Source: Candidatus Aminicenantota bacterium
GTDB taxonomy: Bacteria > Acidobacteriota > Aminicenantia > UBA2199
DNA: 20,932 bases
Assembly (NCBI GenBank): GCA_020355945.1
Contig: CP070627.1
Coordinates: 157,730-178,661, forward strand
Direction: 5' to 3'
The notes beneath the pieces are model-generated. The model was not told the origin of the DNA and did no database searches. It saw nothing but the letters and a program-made list of their open reading frames with translations. Both the position numbers and the translations under genes were made by a program. Shown here in pieces: positions 1-8,600 of the stretch (within the stretch, counting starts at the first letter, position 1; each line of letters starts with the position of its first letter).

Positions 1-539
1 ATGTAATCGGTATGTTTGTCAATGTCATTGCCATGAGGAATTATCCCCATACAGATAAAAGTTTTAAAGACTTCTTAAGGGAAGTAAAGAAAAATGCATT
101 GGAAGCTTATGAAAACCAGGATTATCCATTTGATGAACTGGTCATTGACCTGGGTTTGCAGGGAGATGCCAATCGGAATCCGTTATTTGATACTGTGTTC
201 GCTTTTAATAATAAAATGGAAAATTATAATACCAAGAACCAGGGGACAGCAAATTCCGACTTCAAGGAGGAAAACTATGGAAATGAGATCAGGTTTGCAA
301 AGTTTGACCTGTACCTTCAAGCCAATGAGAGGTCTGAAACAATAGATATGCTGCTGCGTTACTCGACACAGTTATTTAAACCATCAACGATTCAAAAAAT
401 AGCAAAATATTATACTGAGATACTTGAACAGGTTACGGATAATATCTCTATCCAGTTGAAAGACATCACCTTATCCCATGATTTTTTGACCGCAAAACCG
501 ACTACTCACAAAGATGACGGCAGTGACTTTAAATTATAG
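1..539 (+). CDS. NRPS, C-terminal end of a condensation domain (5' partial)
   Basis: This is the last part of an NRPS whose start lies before the window; the reading frame is open from base 3. The 178 visible residues are the C-terminal lobe of a peptide-bond-forming condensation domain. It contains IGMFVNVIAMRNYP, the YENQDYPFDELV stretch, and RNPLFDTVFAFNN, which match the same parts of the complete C domains further downstream. The catalytic HHxxxDG motif would lie upstream and cannot be seen. After the C domain there is no A or T domain: the protein ends about 20 residues later in DGSDFKL. Ending in a C domain and in a DFxL tail is shared with the two NRPSs downstream. The next gene starts 23 bases on, so it is very probably co-transcribed. 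Confidence 0.93.
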   Translation, partial: VIGMFVNVIAMRNYPHTDKSFKDFLREVKKNALEAYENQDYPFDELVIDLGLQGDANRNPLFDTVFAFNNKMENYNTKNQGTANSDFKEENYGNEIRFAKFDLYLQANERSETIDMLLRYSTQLFKPSTIQKIAKYYTEILEQVTDNISIQLKDITLSHDFLTAKPTTHKDDGSDFKL

Positions 540-550
540 AAATAGCAAAC

Positions 551-555
551 CGGAG
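551..555 (+). promoter_or_regulatory. Ribosome binding site choosing ATG 563 for the first radical SAM gene
   Basis: CGGAG lies 7 bases before ATG 563. The in-frame TTG at 557 would leave only 1 base of spacing, so ATG 563 is the better start. Confidence 0.55.
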
Positions 556-562
556 CTTGCAA

Positions 563-2278
563 ATGACCCCAAAAAATGATGAAAAAATGAAAATTTTACT
601 AATGATACTGCCTTATTGGGCACCCGTACTTCCCCCGGTTGGCCTGGCCAGGCTTAAAAGTTTTCTCCAACCCTATGGATATGAAGTAAAAATCGTGGAC
701 CTAATCGTAAAAAACGAAGCCCTGGAATTTTACTATAATTATTTTGATATATTGAAAAAATGTATCCCCGAAGAAAATAGGGGGAATTTTAAAAATATCG
801 GGCATGATGTTTTACGAAACCACATGATGGCCCATCTCAACTATAAAGATGAAAACGAATATATCGAATTGGTAAAAATATTGATCTACCAATCTTACTA
901 TGTACAGGTGGATGATTCCCCTGTGCGCCAATTGAATGAAATCCTATCCACCTATTATCAAATCCTGGAAGAATATTTCCTGTTCCTGTTGGAATTCGAG
1001 GAACCTGACGTTGTCGGGGCAACAGTTTATCGAGACACCCTCGCTCCCACCATGTTTGTCTTAAAATTGGCAAAAGAAAATTATCCTCATATGCAAACCA
1101 TCATTGGAGGCGGACTTTTTGCCGATTCCCATATGATCGGCTCCCCTAACTTTGACAGACTTCTCGAAGTAACAACGGATTATATCGATAAAATAATTGT
1201 GGGTGAAGGGGAGCTGCTGTTTCTAAAATATTTACGTGGTGAATTACCGGAAGAACAGCGGGTCTATACATTGGAGGACATGGATAACCAGTTTTTGGAT
1301 TTAAGAAATGCCGACCCCCCGGACCTTTCGGATTTAAATATCCGCAAGTATTCTCATCTTCCGGGCACCGCGTCCTTTAGCTGCCCATATAAATGCAGCT
1401 TTTGCAATGAAGTGCAATTCCGGGGGAAGTATCGGAAACGAGACATGAAAGAAACTGTTGATGAAATGGTAAAATTACACCAGGCGGTCGAACTGAATAA
1501 TGTCAATTCTGGGCATCAATTATTTTTTATGACCGATTCCCTGTTGAATCCCATCATAAACGACCTGGCCAATGAGTTAATCCGGGAAAAAGTGTCACTT
1601 TATTACGATGGGTATTATCGAGTGGACCAGGCAGCATTGAATGCGGAGAACACGTTTCTCTGGAGAAAAAGTGGTTTATACCGGGTTCGGTTAGGAGTGG
1701 AGAGTGGTTCACCAAAGATATTGAATTTAATGCGAAAAGGTATTACCGTGGAGCAAATCAAGGGAGCGGTCACCAGCTTTGCCCTGGCCGGCATTAAAAC
1801 TACCACCTATTGGATTATCGGGCATCCTGGTGAAACCGAAGAAGATTTCCAAATGACCCTGGACCTGATTACGGAATTAAGAAACAATATTTATCAATCC
1901 GAGTGTAATCCGTTTCTTTATCATTATTGCGGGCAAAATAGTTCCGATGAGTGGAAAGATAAACGGCAGCGGTTATATCCAGAAGAGGCAAGAGACATGT
2001 TGATTTTCGATTCCTGGACCCTGGATATGGACCCGGTGCGTGAAGTGGCTTATGAGAGGATGCACCGGTTTGAAAAACACTGCCGAAGCCTGGGAATACC
2101 CAATCCATACTCTTTTAAAGAAATTTTTGATGCGGACCGACGCTGGAAAAAATTGCAAAAATTTGCCGTACCACCGTTGGATGAATTTGGTAAAGTAGGA
2201 GATTCCATTCGAGACAATTATAAAAAACGTGTACTGGCGCAGCAATCCAGGCAGGACCCCGGAGACTTTAACTTATAG
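563..2278 (+). CDS. B12-binding radical SAM protein, probable methyltransferase
   Basis: A 571-residue stand-alone enzyme of the cobalamin-dependent (class B type) radical SAM group. The N-terminal part (about residues 8-245) has the Rossmann-like B12-binding pattern: ILPYW...PPVGLARLKSFL, then DVVGATVYRDT, TIIGGGLF and IIVGEGELLFLKYL. No DxHxxG base-on histidine motif is visible, which is common in this class. The radical SAM core follows, with the 4Fe-4S ligands Cys274, Cys278 and Cys281 (CPYKCSFC), then RVRLGVESGS and IIGHPGETEEDF typical of the TIM barrel. A family-specific C-terminal part contains ECNPFLYHY and IPNPYSFKEIF. Members usually methylate unreactive carbons or phosphinates or rearrange carbon skeletons; methylation of a carrier-bound peptide residue is inference here. 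It is a clear paralogue of the enzyme at 11001-12686 and ends in GDFNL, the tail also seen on the NRPSs. The substrate is unknown. Confidence 0.9.
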   Translation: MTPKNDEKMKILLMILPYWAPVLPPVGLARLKSFLQPYGYEVKIVDLIVKNEALEFYYNYFDILKKCIPEENRGNFKNIGHDVLRNHMMAHLNYKDENEYIELVKILIYQSYYVQVDDSPVRQLNEILSTYYQILEEYFLFLLEFEEPDVVGATVYRDTLAPTMFVLKLAKENYPHMQTIIGGGLFADSHMIGSPNFDRLLEVTTDYIDKIIVGEGELLFLKYLRGELPEEQRVYTLEDMDNQFLDLRNADPPDLSDLNIRKYSHLPGTASFSCPYKCSFCNEVQFRGKYRKRDMKETVDEMVKLHQAVELNNVNSGHQLFFMTDSLLNPIINDLANELIREKVSLYYDGYYRVDQAALNAENTFLWRKSGLYRVRLGVESGSPKILNLMRKGITVEQIKGAVTSFALAGIKTTTYWIIGHPGETEEDFQMTLDLITELRNNIYQSECNPFLYHYCGQNSSDEWKDKRQRLYPEEARDMLIFDSWTLDMDPVREVAYERMHRFEKHCRSLGIPNPYSFKEIFDADRRWKKLQKFAVPPLDEFGKVGDSIRDNYKKRVLAQQSRQDPGDFNL

Positions 2279-2290
2279 ATTCAAAAGAAA

Positions 2291-2330
2291 ATAATTAATT
2301 GTCAATTGTCAATGGTTAATGGTTAATTAA
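2291..2330 (+). repeat. Short AT-rich tandem heptamer repeat between genes
   Basis: Two copies of AATTGTC (2297-2303, 2304-2310) are followed by AAT and two copies of GGTTAAT (2314-2320, 2321-2327), flanked by TTAATT and AATTAA, which are reverse complements. It sits just before the ribosome binding site of the 66-residue gene. It resembles the small intergenic repeats scattered through many environmental genomes. Whether it is multicopy here cannot be seen from this window. Confidence 0.5.
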
Positions 2331-2331
2331 A

Positions 2332-2338
2332 AAGGAGG
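2332..2338 (+). promoter_or_regulatory. Strong ribosome binding site for the DUF1858-like gene
   Basis: AAGGAGG lies 8 bases before ATG 2347. It is the longest anti-Shine-Dalgarno match in the window and suggests that the small protein is made at a higher level than the synthetases. Confidence 0.7.
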
Positions 2339-2346
2339 AAAAGACC

Positions 2347-2547
2347 ATGAAACAGTATCTAAACACAGGGATCAAGCAAGTATTGGAAAAATACCCGGGA
2401 TTGGCGCCTATTCTTGCCCGGTATGATATTAATTGCTATCAATGCAACGGGAACTGTCTGTTTAAAGATATTTTCGAGGAACACAATCTTTCCATGATGG
2501 AGGAGATGGAATTGAAACGCAAGATTGCCGACGTCATTCCCGGTTAA
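2347..2547 (+). CDS. Small cysteine-rich DUF1858/ScdA-N-like protein
   Basis: A 66-residue soluble protein with no signal peptide or membrane segment. The pattern TGIKQVLEKYPGLAPILARYDINC matches the DUF1858 / ScdA N-terminal fold, in which a helix with KYP is followed by a G- or D-containing turn and a cysteine motif. Here the cysteines are Cys30, Cys33 and Cys37 (CxxCxxxC), one more than the usual CxxC pair, so a metal or Fe-S site or a redox disulfide is possible. Family members are found alone or fused to hybrid-cluster and iron-sulfur repair proteins. Its place between a radical SAM gene and a giant NRPS gene, with a strong ribosome binding site, suggests a helper for the Fe-S or redox needs of the radical SAM enzymes. 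That role is inference. It lacks the DFxF-type tail of its neighbours. Confidence 0.8.
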   Translation: MKQYLNTGIKQVLEKYPGLAPILARYDINCYQCNGNCLFKDIFEEHNLSMMEEMELKRKIADVIPG

Positions 2548-2613
2548 ACATTCCTCCCTCCTCCGGCTGGAGCTAAAAAAATAATCGGGTATGCCGCAAC
2601 TAAGGAGATAATC

Positions 2614-5600
2614 ATGATGTACAGGGATTTATCTGGAGAAAAAGCATTTGCAGCCACTCAATATGAGAGGGAAAGGGAGTATTGGATCAACAAACTTTCC
2701 GGGGAACTGGTAAAAAGCAGTTTTCCCGCAGATGTTAGCACGAAGGCTGTTAAAGAAAAAGGGCGGGATTCCCTTTCCTTTAAATTACCAACGCATGTTT
2801 TTGAGCGATTAATGGTCATTAGCAACAATTCCGATTCCAGGCTGCATATGCTCCTGGTCACCGGGTTGATTCTATTGCTCTATAAATACACGGGGCACAC
2901 GGACATCATCATCTGTACGCCCATTGATAAACAAGAAGTTGAAGGTGAGTTTATCAATACTGTACTGCCTCTACGCAGCCAGTTAGAAGAGCAAATGACC
3001 GTTAAAGAATTTTTAATGCAAGTAAAGCAGACTATTATTGAAGCAAGTGATAATCAAAATTATCCTATTGAAACCATCCCTTATGAGTTGGACATACCGG
3101 TGGTAGAAGGTGATTTTCCACTATTTGATACCGCTCTTTTACTTGAAAATATTCAAGATAAGGAGTACCTTCGGCATATCAACCTGCAGATGATTTTTTC
3201 TTTCCTCAGAACAGGGGAATCCCTGGAAGGTATTGTGGAATATAATCGGTCACTTTTTGAAAAGGAAACCATCCAACGGGTAATTAACCATTATGTCTAC
3301 CTGGTGCAAGAGGTCTTTAACCGGGTGGATTTGAAATTAATTGATGTCCCTGTACTTACAAAGGAAGAGAAACACCGGATGGTAAAAGATTTTAATGATA
3401 CTGCCGCAGACTACCCTTCGGATAAGATGATTCACCAGTTGTTTGAAGAACAGGCAGAAAAAAAACCGGGTAACACAGCCGTTGAATTCAAAGGCAGCCG
3501 ATTGACTTATAAGGAATTAAATGAAAAAGCCAATCAATTGGCGCGGTGTTTAAGAGAGAAAGGCATCGGGACAGATGATGTGGTGGCTGTCATGTTGGGA
3601 AGCTGCATTGAAGTACCCATTGCCATCATGGCGGTTTTAAAGGCAGGAGGTACCTACCTCCCCATGGGCTTTGAATACCCGGAAGAACGCATCAATTACC
3701 TGTTGAAGGACAGTACGGCAAAAATGTTATTAACCGAGAAATCCCTGCCAGACCACATGAACCTGGACTGTCCCATGCTTTACCTGGAAGAAAAAGACCT
3801 CTATACCGGCGAATGCAGCAACCCGGTACCCCCGGATAATATCAATCCTCTGGCCTACATTATTTATACTTCCGGTACCACCGGTCAACCCAAAGGCGTT
3901 ATGGTGGAACAGCGGGGGCTGGTTAATTACATATGGTGGGCTGCCCGCACCTATGTAAAAGATGAAAAGGTTGACTTTCCACTTTATACCTCTATTTCTT
4001 TCGATTTAACCATTACTTCGATCTTTACACCTTTAATCACCGGGAATGCCATTATTGTGTATGGTGGGGTAGATAAAAAGTTTTATATTGAAGATGTCAT
4101 TGCAGACAATCGCGTCGGAGTGCTAAAACTGACACCGTCACATTTGAAGTTAATCCGGCCAAAACAATTAAAGGATTCAGCCATTAAGCGTCTTATCGTT
4201 GGAGGGGAAGAACTGGATACTCAATTGGCCATGGATATTTACCACAATTTTAATGAAAAAATAGAAATCTATAATGAATATGGCCCCACAGAAACGGTAG
4301 TGGGAAGTATGATTCATAAATTTGATCCTGATGCTGACAATAGTCCCTCGGTGCCCATCGGCGTACCCATTGCCAATACCCAGGTTTACCTGTTGAATCA
4401 ACATCACCAACCAGTACCTGTGGGTGTTGCAGCAGAGCTTTATATATCCGGTGACGGTTTGGCCAGGGGATACCTTCGTAACCCCCAATTGACCGAGGAA
4501 AAATTTGTACCCAATCCTTTTAGTGCCGGGAAAAAAATGTACAGATCCGGTGACCTGGCGGTCCGGTTGCCCAATGGGAATCTTGAATATAAAGGTAGAA
4601 TTGATCACCAGGTCAAAATCCGGGGATACCGGGTAGAAACCGGGGAAATCGAAGCCAAAATCGTCAGTTTCCAGAAAATTTCCCATGCCAAACGGGAACA
4701 AAGGGAAGATATTATTAAAAAATTGGACCTCAAATCCGTGACCCGATGTACCACCTGTTTAATACCGGCCAACTACCCGGGAATTTATTTCGAAGAAAAA
4801 GGGATGTGCAATATCTGCCGGGAATATGAAAGCTATAAGAATAAGGCATTGAAATACTTTAAAACTCCTAAGGATTTTGAACTGGTGGTGGAAAAGGCCC
4901 AAAAAACCAAAAGAAGTGAGTATGATTGTTTGATGCTTTACAGTGGTGGTAAAGATAGTTCCTATGTTTTGCATCGCCTGGTAGAGATGGGGCTGAAGGT
5001 ACTGGCCTTTACTTTCGATAATGGCTACATATCGGATATGGCTTTTGAAAATATAAAGCGTACCACTGAATTATTGAAGGTGAAAAGCAATATAATGGAT
5101 TTTGGGGCCATGAAAGAGATATTCGTGGAAAGTTTATGGTCCGATTATAATGTATGTAACGGATGCTTTAAAGCAGTCAATACCTTTGGGACCAAAATCG
5201 CCCATGAGCACGACATCAACCTGGTGGTATCGGGGTTGACCCGCGGGCAAATATTTGATATTAAACTGCATGGATTATTTAAACTGGGCATTTTCAATGA
5301 AGAAACCATCGATGAACGGTTAAAATTATTCAGGAAAAACTATCACTCCATGACCCATCGAACCTCGCGGCTCATCGATGAAAAGATCACCGACAAGATG
5401 CTGGATAATATCTATTTTAGCGATTACTTTAGATATGACGGTATATCCACCAGCGAAATCTTTGAATATTTGAAGGCCAAAGACCCCGGGTGGGTTCGTC
5501 CCCGGGATACAGGTGCCTCCTCATCCAACTGCATTATTAATGATGTGGGCATCTATGTTCATTTAAAAGATAAAGGATTTCATTTTTACTCCGCCCAATT

Positions 5601-8600
5601 GAGTTGGGACTGTCGGTTAGGAACCATTACCCGGGAAGAGGGAGTCGAAGAGATCACGGGATTTAAAGTGGACTATCCCACCGCCCATAAAGTGCTTAAT
5701 GAAATCGGTTATTACGATGCCTTCACCGGTGCCGTCGTGCTGCCTCTGGCGGATGGAAAAGGCGAGAAAGCTCTATGTGCTTATATCGTTGCCGAAAAAG
5801 ATTTTGATGTCATTGGATTAAAGGATTATCTTTCCAGGGAACTCCCCGATTACATGATTCCCACCTATTTTACAAAGATAGACAGGATCCCCTTAACTGC
5901 AAGCGGTAAAATCGATCAAGAAGCACTGCCTGAACCGGAACTAAAGTATGAAGGGGAATATGCAGCTCCCAGGAATAAAGTGGAAAAGAAGTTATCAGGG
6001 ATATGGAAGGAATTATTGGGGATTAAACAGAAGAGTATAGGCATAACTACAAACTTTTTTGAAATAGGTGGTCATTCCCTGCGGGCCACATTCCTGGCAG
6101 CGGTCATACACAAAGAATTTAACGTCAGGGTACCACTGGTAAAAATATTTGAAACTCCCACCATAAAAGGACTGGCAGAATATATAACAGAAGCGGCAGA
6201 AGAGACATATACTTCAATTCGTCCCATTGAAAAAAAAGAATATTATGTGTTATCTTCGGCCCAGAGTCGATTATACATTTTACAGCAGATGGATCTGGAA
6301 TCTACCGCTTACAACGTTAATGTAATTATTGAATGGAGTGGAGAATCGGACCGGGAGAGATTGAAGAAAATTTTTAGTAAACTGACTGACAGCCATGAAA
6401 GTATAAGAACATCTTTTGAGATAATAGAAGGAAAGCCTATGCAAAAGATACATAATCCATCGGAAGTAGAATTTAGTATTGAATATTATGATGTAACTCC
6501 AGCATCAGTATCCGTTCCCGGTACATCCAGTGCAGCAAACGTTATAAACGACTTCATCCGTCCTTTTGATTTATCTCAAGCACCGTTGATGAAAGTGGGT
6601 TTGGTGAAAATCCAACCATTGAAATATTTAATGATAGTTGATATGCATCACATCATTACGGACGGAATTTCCCACCGTATTTTAATACAAGATTTTACAG
6701 CCCTATACAGTGGGAACAATTTAATACCGCTGAAGCTTCAATACAAAGATTATTCGGAGTGGCAGCAAAACCTGGCGGTGAGAGAAGACCTTAAGAAACA
6801 GAAGGAATATTGGTTGGGGGAGTTCCAGGGAGAGATACCTATATTAAACTTATCCACTGATTATACCAGGATGGCGGTACAAAACTTTGAAGGGAGTATC
6901 GTCAGTTTTAAGCTAAATATGGAAAAGACAACAGCATTAAAAGGGATTGCCTTATCCAAAGAAGCCACATTGTTCATGGTACTGCTGGCCGTATACAATA
7001 TATTCTTATCTAAGTTGGACGGTAAGGCGGATATCATCGTGGGGACGCCATTAGCAGGCCGTAAACATACCGACCTGGAGAAGATAATCGGAGCATTTAT
7101 AAATACCCTGGCACTGCGTAACTACCCCGAAGGGGAGAAGAGCTTTAGTGAATTTCTCAGTGAAGTGAAAGAAAAAACATTAGAAACCTTTGAGAACCAG
7201 GACTACCCCTTTGAAGACCTGGTTGATGAGATATTTGTGGAAAGGAATATAAGCCATAATCCATTGTTTGACGTGATGTTTACATTACAGAACATGTTCG
7301 ATGCACCGGTGGAAATACCGGAACAGGAAATGAAAGATTTGAAACTGAAACCTTATTCTTATAGAAGAGGTACGGCGAAATTTGATTTAACATTAGCAGC
7401 AGTGGAGTTGGAAGGGGAATTGCATTGCCGATTTGAATACAAGACGAAATTGTTTCGAGAAGAAAGTATCCGTAGATTTATTCGATACTTCGAAAAGATA
7501 ATATCTGCAATAATCGAAAATTCTGGAATAAAGATATCGGCAATAGAAATCATATCGAAAGAAGAGAAAAAGCGGTTGCTATTTGATTTTAACAATACAG
7601 ATGCAGAGTATCCCCAACATAAGACTGTTCATCAGCTATTTGAGGAACAAGCAGAGAAAAGTCCTGATCAAATCGCTCTTGTTGGACCCAGTGTAAGGAA
7701 AGTATGGAGTGAGTACCATTCCATGCCTCCTAAAGGGAGTAAGGAGGACACATGCCAGGTTGTAAAGGCAGGAGATCGGTTTATCTGGTCTCTTACCTAT
7801 AGAGAATTGAATCGAATGTCCAATCAATTGGCATATCTATTACGAGAAAGAAGTGTCAAATCCAATAGTATCTTCGGCATCATGGCGGAGCGTTCTTTAG
7901 AGATGATTATAGCTATGCTGGCTATATTGAAGGCCGGAGGGGCATATTTACCAATTGATCCCAATTATCCTGAAGATCGGATTCAATTCATGTTGTCAAA
8001 TAGCAGTGCGGGGGTATTGGTGAACACCCGAACTTTCTCTAAGGAAGTTGAGAAAGTGAGAAATTGGGGAGGTATGATGTGTATCATCGAAGACCTGTTG
8101 GGAAATCCAGTCAACAATGAACAATGGGCAACTCCCCACACGCAGTCCGAAACAAACCGTGTAAACACTTTCCTTGCAGTCGGCAGTGAAAATATGCAAC
8201 CTGTATCCACGCCAATGAATCTTGCTTATATCATTTACACCTCAGGCTCTACAGGCAAACCCAAAGGCGTTATGGTGGATCATCGCAGTGTGGTAAATAC
8301 TCTATTATTTAGAAAAGAAGAATACCAGATGAATATCCACGACACGAATTTGCAGTTGTTTTCATACGGTTTTGACGCATTTGTAACCAGCTTTTTCACC
8401 CCCATCATTTCTGGTTCAAGGGTAATTCTCGTAAACCAGGACGATGCAGCCGATTTTATAGCAATCAAAGATACCATAACGAAGCATAAAGTAACTCATC
8501 TTATATGTGTACCCGCATTATACCGGGAAATCATTGAAAATTTAAATAAAGAGGAGGCTGCATTTTTAAAAATGGTCACTCTTGGCGGAGATAAATTTTC

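Noticed and set aside
2561..2577. Possible terminator hairpin (CTCC-GGCT-GGAG) before the 2614 synthetase
   Set aside because: The stem has only 4 base pairs and is followed by a run of A, not T, on the transcribed strand.
2614..3390. The missing first half of the N-terminal C domain could be a frameshift or assembly error
   Set aside because: Three separate proteins (2614, 12735, 17675) start at the same place in the domain, each with its own ribosome binding site, and the upstream DNA encodes other genes or is too short to hold the missing lobe.
4177..4701. 174-codon open frame on the - strand
   Set aside because: It is a shadow of the first A domain of the 2614 synthetase, which carries clear core motifs throughout.
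4663..5724. PP-loop insert as a separate gene
   Set aside because: The frame is continuous with the A domain on both sides, there is no stop or internal ribosome binding site, and the A domain resumes with A9/A10.
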